Notes: a model not told the origin generated them from the sequence alone. 64,000 bases of DNA from Pseudooceanicola batsensis HTCC2597 (GCF_000152725.1 NZ_AAMO01000007.1:124001-188000), one strand, 5' to 3'; positions 27,639 to 35,519 are shown, numbered from the stretch's first letter. A program made the numbers and translations.

Positions 27639-27687
27639 GGCAGGTGCCTGCAGATCGGCTCGACCCCGATATCGTCACGGTATTCTT

Positions 27688-27867
27688 CTAGCCGGTATCG
27701 GCAACATGCTAGATCTGGCCACCGGCGACGTTCGCCCCAAGGCCTGGCGCGACATCTGGGGCAGCGGTCAGGGGATCGGAGCGGTGAAAAAGGTGATGAC
27801 GACGGCGGCGTATGTCGACCGTCTCGACCGGGAATACCACGCCGCCAAAGATGCCCTCTGTCCCTGA
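27688..27867 (+). pseudogene. 3' fragment of the flavoprotein gene
   Basis: The last ~59 codons of the nitronate-monooxygenase-like gene at 15833-16798 are repeated here, ending DREYHAAKDALCP and TGA. Two residues differ from the intact copy (Trp for Arg and Ala for Thr). Upstream coding sequence is replaced by the IS3 remnant, so it is not a gene. Confidence 0.92.
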
Positions 27868-27872
27868 CGTAA

Positions 27873-27900
27873 GAGGGCGGCAGGTTGCCCAGCCGCCCTT
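27873..27900. terminator. Hairpin terminator after the ligase gene (second copy)
   Basis: This is the same GGGCGGC/GCCGCCC stem as at 16804-16831, carried in the right direct repeat. Here it sits 39 bases past the ligase stop codon and can end the leftward operon that begins at 33427. Confidence 0.65.
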
Positions 27901-27938
27901 CCGTTCCTGCCGTTGTCGCAGATGATCGAGAAGCGATC

Positions 27939-29135
27939 TCAGCCGTCTTTCTGGTTGATGATCAGTTCTGCATTCTCGGGTAGTTCCGAAACAATGCTCA
28001 CTTCGTCGGCGCGGATTCGTGCATGCAGTTTGAAGGTTTCGACGGCGGCTGTTTCCGCAGCAGAAGCGTCGGCACCATCATCCAGCACAAGCGAGAGGCG
28101 GATCATGTCGCGATCGTTCTCGCGCGTTACCACGGCCTGCGCGGCCTTTGCGCCGGGCGTGCCTATGACAACTTCTTCGATCACGCGCGGGTAAACGAAT
28201 ATCTCACGCACTTTGACTGCTGCGCCGACCCGGCCCTGCAGTGTGGAAATCCGGCTGACGGTGCCATCCGCGTTGCTCTCAAGAGCAAAGGCACTGTCGC
28301 CGGTACCGAACCGGATCATCGGCCAACCTGCGTCGCGCGCGGTCACGACGACCTCGCCCGGCTCACCCTGCGGCAGCTGTTCGCCGCTGACCGGATCGCA
28401 GATCTGCACCACGCGGTTGGGATGAACCACATAGCCTTCGCCGCCATCCTCATAGGCGACAAGGCCCAGATCCGCAGTGGCATAGGCAGCCCAGGTGGAG
28501 ACGCCATAGTCGGCCTCGATTCGGCGGCGTTTGGCCATCCAGTCACCCATCTCACCGCCGAGAAACGCGGTTTTCACCTTCCAGGCGTCGCGGCCATAGG
28601 TTTCGATCACCTTATCCGCCAGTGTCAGGAAAAACGCGGTCGAGGCACAGATCGAGGTCACGCCGGTTTCGACGATGATCTGTGCCTGAAGCTCGGTATT
28701 TCCGACGCCACCGGGGATTACTGTGGCGCCCGCGGATTGCGCCGCTTCGTCGAACAAAAGCCCCGCGGGCACAAGGTGGTACATCCAGGTGTTCAGGATG
28801 ATATCCCCGGGCCCCACGCCGGCGGCCTTGAACAGCAGGTCCAGACCGTGACCGCCACCGCCCGAAAGGGCCGGTTCGAAAATCGGGCCGGGGGATACGT
28901 AGATCCGCCCGATATCCTTCAGATCCGATGCGAGGAAACCGCCGAAGGGTGGATTGTCACGCTGGATCTTCAGAAGCTCCTCCTTCTTCATCACTGGAAG
29001 ACGCGAGAGGTCCGCCACCGATGTGACGGCTGCCGGATCAAATCCGGCAGCCGTAAATCGCGATTTCAGGCCAGGAGCCATTTCGGCCGCAGCGGCATAG
29101 GCGTGCGCTATATCTTGGTAGATATCTTCAGGCAT
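27939..29135 (-). CDS. PaaK-like AMP-dependent CoA ligase with altered P-loop
   Basis: This 398-residue adenylate-forming enzyme resembles phenylacetate-CoA ligase. The A5-like YATADLGLVAYED, the A7-like MIRFGTGDSAFALE and the A8-like LQGRVGAAVKVREIFVYP are visible. The usual Ser/Thr-rich P-loop is replaced by EPALSGGGGHGLDLLFKAAG near residue 95. The C terminus ends in a Lys-containing INQKDG. The ATG at 29135 is preferred, with AGGAGG 7 bases upstream; an ATG two codons earlier is too close to that site. It would activate a carboxylic acid, perhaps an unusual one. Confidence 0.82.
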   Translation of the reverse strand: MPEDIYQDIAHAYAAAAEMAPGLKSRFTAAGFDPAAVTSVADLSRLPVMKKEELLKIQRDNPPFGGFLASDLKDIGRIYVSPGPIFEPALSGGGGHGLDLLFKAAGVGPGDIILNTWMYHLVPAGLLFDEAAQSAGATVIPGGVGNTELQAQIIVETGVTSICASTAFFLTLADKVIETYGRDAWKVKTAFLGGEMGDWMAKRRRIEADYGVSTWAAYATADLGLVAYEDGGEGYVVHPNRVVQICDPVSGEQLPQGEPGEVVVTARDAGWPMIRFGTGDSAFALESNADGTVSRISTLQGRVGAAVKVREIFVYPRVIEEVVIGTPGAKAAQAVVTRENDRDMIRLSLVLDDGADASAAETAAVETFKLHARIRADEVSIVSELPENAELIINQKDG

Positions 29136-29162
29136 TTCCATGCCTCCTCGTCCAATCAGGCG

Positions 29163-29972
29163 TTAAAGCGGGCAGTCCTTGCGGAAGTTCGGCGCGCGCT
29201 TCTCCCGGTGGGACAGAACGCCCTCCTTGACGTCTTCACTCATGAAGCCGAGCATCTCCAGCGCGGTCGACGCATCGAAGATCGGGCCAGCCTGGCGCAG
29301 CCAGTTGTTCAGCGAATACTTGGTCCAGCGGATCGCGCTTTGCGAGCCGTTGGCCAGCTCGACGGCCGTGTCCAAAGCGATCTGTTGCAATTCGTCATCT
29401 TCGACGCACATTGAGACAAGGCCGATGCGCTCGGCCTCTTCGCCCGAAACCGGCTTGCAGGTCATCAGGTAGTATTTTGCCTTGGCCATCGAGGTCAGAA
29501 GCGGCCAGATGATCGCCGCAACATCACCGGCGGCAACCCCCAGGCGCGGGTGACCATCGACGATCTTGGCCCGCTTCCCGGCAATCGAGATGTCCGCGAG
29601 GATGCCGACAACCAGACCGGCGCCGGCCGCGGGGCCGTTGATCGCGGAAATGATCGGCTTGTTGCAGTTGATGATGTTGTAGACGAGGTCCTTGGCCTCT
29701 TTCCACGTCTTCATGATCTCGTGCGAATTGCCGATCATGTTTTCGATCAGGCTGAAATCGCCGCCGGCAGAGAACGCCTTGCCCGCGCCGGTCACGATGA
29801 CGGCGTTGATGTCCGGGTCACGGTCGATGTCGATCCACATATCCGTCATCTGGGTATGGGTTTCGGCATCCACCGAGTTGAAGCTCTCGGGCCGGTCGAA
29901 CGTGATGCGCAGCACGCGATCCGCGGGATAGTCAAATTTCAGTTTGTCGTATTTTGCATAACGCTCCGACAT
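29163..29972 (-). CDS. Enoyl-CoA hydratase/isomerase family protein
   Basis: This 269-residue crotonase-fold protein has the oxyanion-hole region GPAAGAGLVVGILADISIAG and, at the active site, VDGHPRLGVAAGDVAAIIWP. The first catalytic Glu is not evident and the second position reads Asp-Val. It is neither a standard hydratase nor a clear PaaG type. It lies between the ligase gene and a pair of acyl-CoA dehydrogenase genes in the leftward operon. Confidence 0.85.
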   Translation of the reverse strand: MSERYAKYDKLKFDYPADRVLRITFDRPESFNSVDAETHTQMTDMWIDIDRDPDINAVIVTGAGKAFSAGGDFSLIENMIGNSHEIMKTWKEAKDLVYNIINCNKPIISAINGPAAGAGLVVGILADISIAGKRAKIVDGHPRLGVAAGDVAAIIWPLLTSMAKAKYYLMTCKPVSGEEAERIGLVSMCVEDDELQQIALDTAVELANGSQSAIRWTKYSLNNWLRQAGPIFDASTALEMLGFMSEDVKEGVLSHREKRAPNFRKDCPL

Positions 29973-29999
29973 GGGTCTTTTCCTCCGTAGGGTATGGGT

Positions 30000-31151
30000 T
30001 TAGCCTGGCAGTCCGAGAACGGCCTTGGACAGGATGTTTCGCTGGATTTCGTTCGATCCGCCGTAGATCGTGGTCGGCCTGGCCTTGTAGAAGCTCGCAA
30101 GGACATCGACACTTACGTTGCCGACCTGAAGCGGGCCGACGGTGCCGCCATCGGGTCCGGCGGCCTCGATCATCAATTCGGTGATGCGCTGAAAGCACTC
30201 GGTCACCCAGATCTTGAGCATCGAGACATCCGCGCCCAGCGTTTCGCCTCGCTTCAGTTGGTCGGCGAAGCGGGCGTAAAGCGCGGCGTGATCCTCTACA
30301 TCAAGCGCGGCCTGTGCAAAACGGTCACGGAATACCGGATCGTCGAAAGCGCCACGGCCCCGGGCAAAGCTCTCAAGCTGACCCAGGGCGTTCTGGGCCA
30401 GGCTGGGCGCGCCGATGAAGATGCGCTCGAAGCTCAGGAGCGCCTTGGCCATGCTCCAGCCCTTGTTCAACTCGCCCACGAGGTTTTCGCGCGGCGTGCG
30501 GGCATTGTCGAAAAAGACCTCGCAAAACTCGGTTTCCCCGGAAAGCGTGGTGATCGTGCGCACCTCGACGCCGGGCTGATCCATCGGGGCCAGGACAAAG
30601 CTGATGCCCTGCTGTTTCCTGGGCGTGTCCGGTTCGGTGCGCACCAGCATGAAGATATGCGTGGCGTCATGCGCCATCGTGGTCCAGATCTTCTGCCCGT
30701 TTATGACGAACTCGTCGCCGTCAATCTCCGCGCGGGTGCGCAGGTTGGCCAGATCGGACCCGGCACCGGGTTCGGAATAGCCCTGGCACCAGATGTCCTC
30801 GCAACTGAGAATGCGCGGCAGCCAATAGTCCTTCTGTTCCTGGGTGCCAAACTTGATGATCAGCGGGCCGACCATCTGCACACCCATATCGCGCCCGCGA
30901 TTGACACCCCAGCGTTGCTGTTCTTCGTAAAAGATCAAGAGTTTGGCGGCGTTCAGCCCCATGCCGCCATATTCCGCAGGCCAAGCCGGCGCGACCCAGC
31001 CTCTGGCGTGCAGCTTGCGGTGCCAGGGTTCGATCTCGCAAAATTTGGGTCGGTGCGGCAGGTGGCGCAGCTCCTCGGGGTACTCGGCCTCAAAAAAACC
31101 GCGCACTTCCTTGCGGAACTCCGCATCGCTCATTGCGTTCCAGTCGGTCAT
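30000..31151 (-). CDS. Acyl-CoA dehydrogenase, FAD-binding subunit of a likely heteromer
   Basis: This 383-residue protein keeps the canonical features: SEPGAGSDLANLRTRAEIDG near residue 128, QKIWTTMAHDATH, and a C-terminal TTIYGGSNEIQRNIL. Glu in LLSFERIFIG is the likely base. The adjacent gene at 31148, overlapping by 4 bases, encodes a shorter dehydrogenase without these C-terminal motifs. Such pairs are typical of alpha2beta2 dehydrogenases like ChsE1-ChsE2, so I propose a heterotetramer (inference). Confidence 0.9.
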   Translation of the reverse strand: MTDWNAMSDAEFRKEVRGFFEAEYPEELRHLPHRPKFCEIEPWHRKLHARGWVAPAWPAEYGGMGLNAAKLLIFYEEQQRWGVNRGRDMGVQMVGPLIIKFGTQEQKDYWLPRILSCEDIWCQGYSEPGAGSDLANLRTRAEIDGDEFVINGQKIWTTMAHDATHIFMLVRTEPDTPRKQQGISFVLAPMDQPGVEVRTITTLSGETEFCEVFFDNARTPRENLVGELNKGWSMAKALLSFERIFIGAPSLAQNALGQLESFARGRGAFDDPVFRDRFAQAALDVEDHAALYARFADQLKRGETLGADVSMLKIWVTECFQRITELMIEAAGPDGGTVGPLQVGNVSVDVLASFYKARPTTIYGGSNEIQRNILSKAVLGLPG

Positions 31152-32275
31152 TGTGCGGCCCCCTCTTCTTCGCGCGCGTCGAACCAGGCCCGGCGGTGAT
31201 AGGCGTCGTCGCCCAGCCAGGCCGACAGCACCAGCGCCCGGTTCATGTAAAGCCCGATATCGAACTCGTCGGAGTAGCCGACTGCCCCGTGCAGCTGGAT
31301 GGCGTCGCGGGTGACTTTCTTTGCGGCGGTGACGGCCCGCGCCTTGGCCCGGCTGGCCAGCCTTGACCGGGTATTTGCGTCTGTTTCACCGTCCATCCGC
31401 GCCAGAACTTCGCGCACTCCGGCCTGGGCGACCTCGCACATCACGTTAAGATCGACGGCACGGTGCTGGATGACCTGGAACGACCCGATCGGCTTGTCGA
31501 ACTGCTCGCGCGTCTTGATGTAGTCGAGGGTAATCTCGAAGGCGCGTTGGCACAGGCCGACAAGCTCTGCCGCGGCAAGCGCCGTGGCATCGGCCACAGC
31601 CTCGGCCAGAGCATTCCGAACCTCGGCGCCGCTGGCCAGTTCCTCGGCCGGGGTTGCCGAGAACGAAAGCTCGCCCAGGGAACTGCCGTCGGCCTGCGCC
31701 CGCGTGTTCGTGACAAGCCCGGCCGCACCGACCTCGGCCAGAACCAGGACCGGGCCATCGTCACCTTCGGCCACAACAAGGAAACCCTGCGATCCCGCCG
31801 CGCCGACCACCCAGGCCTTGCCACCTGTCAGCTTGCCCTCCGCGTATCGGCAGGTCGCTTGGGCGGGCGCGCCGCCCGGGCCACGTTCCTGCCAGGCAAC
31901 CGCCAGCGAAGCCTCGCCGCCGATGAGCTGGGCCAACTTCGGATGGTCCGGGCAAAGGCGGTGCAGAAGCCCGAGACCCAGACCGATCGTCGCCACCACC
32001 GGTTCCGGTGCGATTACGCGGCCGGCTTCCTCGGCGATGACGCCGCCGGCGGCGAGGCCCATGCCAAGCCCCCCCTGGTCTTCGGGCACCGCCACGCCGA
32101 AAACACCGGCTTCGGCCAGTTCCCGGATCATATCCGGGTCAAATTCGCCCCCGGCATCGCGGAGTTTTCGCGCCCGTCCACTTCCGCCCGCTCGGTCAAA
32201 CAGCGTGCGCGCGCTTTCACGCAGCAGGCGAAGGTCTTCTTCTTGTTCGCTGGATTGCATGTCAGTCTGTGTCAT
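31148..32275 (-). CDS. Degenerate acyl-CoA dehydrogenase subunit (partner of 30000-31151)
   Basis: This 375-residue protein has the dehydrogenase fold, with an N-terminal DLRLLRESARTLFDRAG, YIKTREQFDKPIGSFQVIQH and IQLHGAVGYSDEFDIGLYMN. It lacks the SEPxxGSD motif and the C-terminal GGTxEI motif that contact FAD. It resembles the non-catalytic subunit of heteromeric FadE complexes. The start at 32275 overlaps the MaoC gene by 14 bases; an ATG at 32260, just after the MaoC stop, is an alternative. Confidence 0.85.
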   Translation of the reverse strand: MTQTDMQSSEQEEDLRLLRESARTLFDRAGGSGRARKLRDAGGEFDPDMIRELAEAGVFGVAVPEDQGGLGMGLAAGGVIAEEAGRVIAPEPVVATIGLGLGLLHRLCPDHPKLAQLIGGEASLAVAWQERGPGGAPAQATCRYAEGKLTGGKAWVVGAAGSQGFLVVAEGDDGPVLVLAEVGAAGLVTNTRAQADGSSLGELSFSATPAEELASGAEVRNALAEAVADATALAAAELVGLCQRAFEITLDYIKTREQFDKPIGSFQVIQHRAVDLNVMCEVAQAGVREVLARMDGETDANTRSRLASRAKARAVTAAKKVTRDAIQLHGAVGYSDEFDIGLYMNRALVLSAWLGDDAYHRRAWFDAREEEGAAQ

Positions 32276-32711
32276 TTTGTTTTCGCTGGATCATCACGGG
32301 GGTATCGGTTGAAAAAACCACCTCGCCGATCGGATTCTTGGCGCTGAGCGTATAGTGCAAGACACCCCTGTCGGGCTTGCTTTTGGACGGCGTCACCGAG
32401 TTGACCGTCATCTCAACATCAAGGGGTTCATCCGGGCGCACGGGCCGCAACCAGCGCAGATTGTCAAAGCCCAGACCGCCGATATTGGCAACATCGACCA
32501 TCATCTCGGCCATGACCGGCCTGAACACCTCTAGCATCGTCTGAAACCCCGAGGCGATCAGGCTGCCATGGATGCTGGTCGCATGATCTTCGTCGATGTG
32601 CAGTCGCTGCGGGTCCCATTCCGTGGCGAATGCCTTTATTGAATCCGCGCTCAACGGGGCGGTTCGGAAGCGATAGACCTGGCCCGGTGAGAAGTCTTTC
32701 AGATACCTCAA
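32262..32711 (-). CDS. MaoC-type (R)-enoyl-CoA hydratase
   Basis: This 149-residue hotdog protein has FATEWDPQRLHIDEDHATSI near residue 28, carrying the Asp-His pair of R-specific hydratases, and continues GSLIASGFQTMLEVFRPVM. It would hydrate the enoyl-CoA made by the dehydrogenase pair encoded just downstream. It overlaps the transglutaminase-like gene by 4 bases. Confidence 0.88.
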   Translation of the reverse strand: MRYLKDFSPGQVYRFRTAPLSADSIKAFATEWDPQRLHIDEDHATSIHGSLIASGFQTMLEVFRPVMAEMMVDVANIGGLGFDNLRWLRPVRPDEPLDVEMTVNSVTPSKSKPDRGVLHYTLSAKNPIGEVVFSTDTPVMIQRKQNDTD

Positions 32712-33427
32712 GAGGAACCCTCCTTCGCGAATCCGGCATCGTACCCGTTCGCATCCCTGGAAATCCGAATGCGGTTGAACTCTTCCAGTTTCGGGTAGGT
32801 TGCGCTGAAGGCGTTCAGGAACTCCTCCATCGGCGCATCGAAATAGAGCCCCCGGTCGTTCACATATTCCATGTGGCGCTGGTCCTGTTCGTCGAATTCA
32901 TGAAACAGGGCGTCGTGATAGCCGTCAAAGACCAGAGGCTTGACCCCGAACCTTTCGCACAGATCCATGTTGAAGGCAGGCGTGACCTTGTAAGGCTCTC
33001 CATCCAGCCACAACTGAACGTAGCCGTGATAGATGAAAAGATCGGTGCCCATCAGCTCCTGCAGCTTGGGTGTGTTCAGGTGGTTGCGCACATCCGCAAA
33101 CCCCAATGCGGCGGGAATGCCGACGGCACGCAGACAGGCGGCAAGCAAGATCGCCTTGGGAACGCAAAAAGCCGCCTCTGCCCCGGCAATATGGCTTGCA
33201 CGGTAGGAGTCTTCATCCAGCGCGAATGTGTATGGATCATACCGGATGTCATCGCGGACCGCTTCGAACAGGCGGATCGCCTTGTCCCGCTTGGACGCAT
33301 CCGGCGAGAGATCGCGCAAGGCCGTTGTCACAAACCCCTGCACTTCCAGGCTGTCGCTTTCGACATAATGCGATGGCATGACATAGCGTTCGGCTTCTGT
33401 CGGCAGGTCGTCATTGGGCTTGACCAT
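32708..33427 (-). CDS. Transglutaminase-like cysteine-protease-fold protein
   Basis: This protein has 239 residues from the ATG at 33427; an earlier frame start at 33451 lies inside the operator. A transglutaminase-core pattern is visible: AAFCVPKAILLAACLRAVGI gives the putative nucleophilic Cys on a helix, ALGFADVRNHL follows, and YHGYVQLWLDGEPYKVTPAF supplies the His and an Asn/Asp candidate. Such proteins hydrolyse or transfer amide and related bonds. It is the first gene of a CoA-catabolic operon and overlaps the MaoC gene, so it may act on an amide- or peptide-linked form of the substrate (inference). Confidence 0.8.
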   Translation of the reverse strand: MVKPNDDLPTEAERYVMPSHYVESDSLEVQGFVTTALRDLSPDASKRDKAIRLFEAVRDDIRYDPYTFALDEDSYRASHIAGAEAAFCVPKAILLAACLRAVGIPAALGFADVRNHLNTPKLQELMGTDLFIYHGYVQLWLDGEPYKVTPAFNMDLCERFGVKPLVFDGYHDALFHEFDEQDQRHMEYVNDRGLYFDAPMEEFLNAFSATYPKLEEFNRIRISRDANGYDAGFAKEGSS

Positions 33428-33442
33428 CGTGCATCTCCGTTT

Positions 33443-33460
33443 TTCTAACACCTGTTAGAA
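33443..33460. promoter_or_regulatory. Palindromic operator, site 1 (CTAAC-N4-GTTAG family)
   Basis: TTCTAACA and TGTTAGAA form a perfect 8-bp inverted repeat around CC, 16 bases before the transglutaminase-like start codon. It is one of four clear copies and probably controls the leftward operon from 33427 to 27939. The architecture suits a TetR-type repressor. Confidence 0.8.
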
Positions 33461-33491
33461 TAGTGAGTCTCAACCAGCGCGTCAACCGGGT

Positions 33492-34628
33492 TTACTCTGT
33501 CTCAGGCTCGTCCAGCCCGTAACGCGCGTTGTCTTCGCCAAGGACGGCCGCACGCCCCGCCGAACTCGCCGGAGCGCGGAATGCCGGCGCGATTGGCAGC
33601 GGCAATGCGGGCGCCTCCTGTCCGGATATGTTCAGGGTCCGTCCGAATGCGCCGCGCGCGGTGAAATGCGCCTCGGTCGACGCCTCTGCGGGCGTTTTCA
33701 CGACGGAACAACAACAATCGGCCGCCGCCAGCAAAGGCCCCCAATGGGTCGAGGGTTGCTCGCCCAAAAGGCGCGCGACTTCGGCGGCGCTGGCATCGGG
33801 GTCGGACCAGTCATCGCGAAGATCCTGCGGCAGGCCAATAACATCGCAGAACGATTGCCAGAACTTTTCTTCCAACGCACCAACCGCAATCTGGCGCCCA
33901 TCCGCAGCGGTATAGAGCCGATAACGGGCCAGCCCGCCGGTCAAACGGCCAGAGGCGTTTTCGATCTCTTGCCCCGCGATCACACCTTCCGCATGCGCCC
34001 AATAAGCAAAGGCAAACGCCCCTTCGGACATGGCGATATCCAGATGCGTCCCCTTTCCGCTCTGTTGCCGCGCCATCAGCGCCAGCAGGATGTTGACGAC
34101 CGCTGGATAGGTGCCGCCCCCGATGTCGGCGATCAGACCGTATGGCATAGTCGGCTGTTCGTCCGGGCCCCGGCTCAGTGACAGGATACCCGCATCGCCC
34201 ACGTAGTTGAGGTCATGACCGGCGGCGCTGGCCTTCGGTCCGGTCTGTCCGTAACCGGTAATCGAGCAGTAGATGAGGCCCGGATTGATCTCGCGGACGG
34301 TGTCGTATCCCAGCCCGAGCCTGTCCATCACACCGGGGCGAAACTGCTCTACCAGAACATCGGCCTTTTCAAGCAAAGGACGCAGAACTTCTATTGCGCC
34401 CTTTGACTTGAGGTCGATCGCCACCGACCGCTTGCCGTGATTCAGAACGGAGAAGCCAATGCTCTCACCGTCAATTTTCGGCGCGGTCAGGCGGGCGTCC
34501 TCGCCCGTGCCCGGGCGCTCGAACTTGATCACCTCGGCCCCAGCCTCTGACAGCATGAGCGTGGCCATCGGACCGGGAAGAAGGGTGCTGAAATCCAGCA
34601 CCAGGATATCCTTGAGCGGTTGAGCCAT
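33492..34628 (-). CDS. CaiB/BaiF family III CoA-transferase
   Basis: This 378-residue protein starts at the ATG at 34628; a GTG two codons earlier is possible. It has LVLDFSTLLPGPMATLMLSE at the N terminus, EQFRPGVMDRLGLGYDTV near residue 95, the typical YCSITGYGQTGP, and the likely catalytic Asp in YGLIADIGGGTY. It ends the leftward operon that begins with the DUF35 gene at 37067, whose other members are thiolase-like and MaoC-like genes. Confidence 0.88.
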   Translation of the reverse strand: MAQPLKDILVLDFSTLLPGPMATLMLSEAGAEVIKFERPGTGEDARLTAPKIDGESIGFSVLNHGKRSVAIDLKSKGAIEVLRPLLEKADVLVEQFRPGVMDRLGLGYDTVREINPGLIYCSITGYGQTGPKASAAGHDLNYVGDAGILSLSRGPDEQPTMPYGLIADIGGGTYPAVVNILLALMARQQSGKGTHLDIAMSEGAFAFAYWAHAEGVIAGQEIENASGRLTGGLARYRLYTAADGRQIAVGALEEKFWQSFCDVIGLPQDLRDDWSDPDASAAEVARLLGEQPSTHWGPLLAAADCCCSVVKTPAEASTEAHFTARGAFGRTLNISGQEAPALPLPIAPAFRAPASSAGRAAVLGEDNARYGLDEPETE

Positions 34629-34638
34629 CTTCACTACC

Positions 34639-35496
34639 TCAGGCGAAGCGTGCCGCGCCGTTGTTCAGAACCACCACATCGCGGGTCGGGATCGACGCGC
34701 GGAACCGGGCCTCGCCGTTCTCTTCCCAAATTTCGAACCGCACGGTTTCGCCGGGATAGACCGGTGCCGAGAACCGGACATCCAGACCGACAAGCCGGGC
34801 GGCATCATAGTCGAGCAGCGTCTTGAGGATCGCCCGCGCCGCCAGCCCATAGGTCGCCAGACCATGCAGGATCGGGCGATCGAACCCGACCGAGCGGGCG
34901 ACATCCGGATCGGCATGAAGCGGGTTATAGTCACCGCTGAGACGATAAATCAGCGCCTGGCGCGGCAGGGTGTCGATGTCGCAGACATGATCGGGCGCGC
35001 GATCAGGCAGCGCCGCCGGAGCCGGGCCGGGCCTGTTGTCGCCGCCAAAGCCGCCATCGCCGCGGCAGAAGGCCGACATCGCCACGCGCGCCAACTTGTC
35101 GCCGGTGTCCGCGTCGACGATATCGCGGCTCTGGTAGATGACGGCGCCCTTGCCCTCGCCCTTGTCCGAGATGAAGTCGATCTTGCTGCGGCCGACAATC
35201 CGGCCATGGGTCGGCAGCGGCTTGTAGATATCCAGCCACTGTTCGCCGTGCAGCACTTTCTGCCAGTTCACGCCCGTCTTGGGATCGCGCAGCCAGAAGC
35301 CCGGATACCCCATGACGACAGCCATCGAGGGAACGGCCTTGAGCCCGTCCTCATAGACATAGGCCAGTTCCTTTTTGTCGGCCGGATCTTCGCCGAACCC
35401 AAGGCCGAGCGCATAAAGGATTGTATCCCGCTCGGTCAGCGTCTGTTCGACTTCCTCAAAATCCCAGTTCGATAGTGCATCGAAATCCAATGGCAT
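34639..35496 (-). CDS. Double-hotdog MaoC-type enoyl-CoA hydratase (hydratase-2-like)
   Basis: This 285-residue protein has two tandem hotdog domains. The C-terminal one carries the hydratase-2 motif YRLSGDYNPLHADPDVARSV near residue 190, with catalytic Asp and His, then GFDRPILHGLATYG. Related proteins are the hydratase domain of peroxisomal multifunctional enzyme 2 and FAS-type dehydratases. It would add water to a trans-2-enoyl-CoA to give the R-hydroxyacyl-CoA, the type of substrate that the thiolase-like lyase encoded upstream might cleave. Confidence 0.9.
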   Translation of the reverse strand: MPLDFDALSNWDFEEVEQTLTERDTILYALGLGFGEDPADKKELAYVYEDGLKAVPSMAVVMGYPGFWLRDPKTGVNWQKVLHGEQWLDIYKPLPTHGRIVGRSKIDFISDKGEGKGAVIYQSRDIVDADTGDKLARVAMSAFCRGDGGFGGDNRPGPAPAALPDRAPDHVCDIDTLPRQALIYRLSGDYNPLHADPDVARSVGFDRPILHGLATYGLAARAILKTLLDYDAARLVGLDVRFSAPVYPGETVRFEIWEENGEARFRASIPTRDVVVLNNGAARFA

Positions 35497-35519
35497 TTAC
35501 TTTCCTCCCTTAGTTGCCG

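Larger units (their letters stand above)
24871..27687 (-). mobile_element. IS3-family element remnant, interrupted by IS66
   Basis: The right inverted repeat starts at 24871 with TGAACCGCGCCGGGTTTGCG, typical of IS3-group ends. Sequence from 24910 to 25107 and from 27631 to 27687 encodes pieces of the second IS3 open frame. The whole is split by the IS66 element at 25108-27630. The left end with orfA is missing: the remnant stops at 27687, where the right copy of the 369-bp repeat begins. Confidence 0.8.
24910..27687 (-). pseudogene. IS3 OrfB transposase remnant (split and internally deleted)
   Basis: Joining the two sides of the IS66 insertion and removing one 8-base duplication gives EEYRDDIGVEPICRHLPIAP, continuing STFYEHMAKRANPDLLS, typical of IS3 OrfB N termini. 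A one-base frame change then leads to KVLRPEIERVWEQNYRVYGV. A large internal deletion then joins directly to EANYHASLETQTMAA and a TAA at 24910, the usual C terminus. The DDE catalytic core is lost, so the protein is dead. Confidence 0.78.
27688..28056. repeat. Direct repeat, right copy (369 bp), flanking the sulfatase island
   Basis: This segment matches 16619-16987 at a constant offset of 11069 bases with 9 substitutions. It holds the truncated 3' end of the flavoprotein gene, the hairpin, and the intact 3' end of the ligase gene. Its left edge abuts the IS3 remnant; its right edge is inside the ligase gene. Confidence 0.95.

Noticed and set aside
16988-27687. The island as an integrative conjugative element, integron or prophage
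   Set aside because: There is no integrase, recombinase, conjugation, capsid or attachment-site gene. The flanking repeats are gene ends, not tRNA ends, so homologous recombination explains them better.
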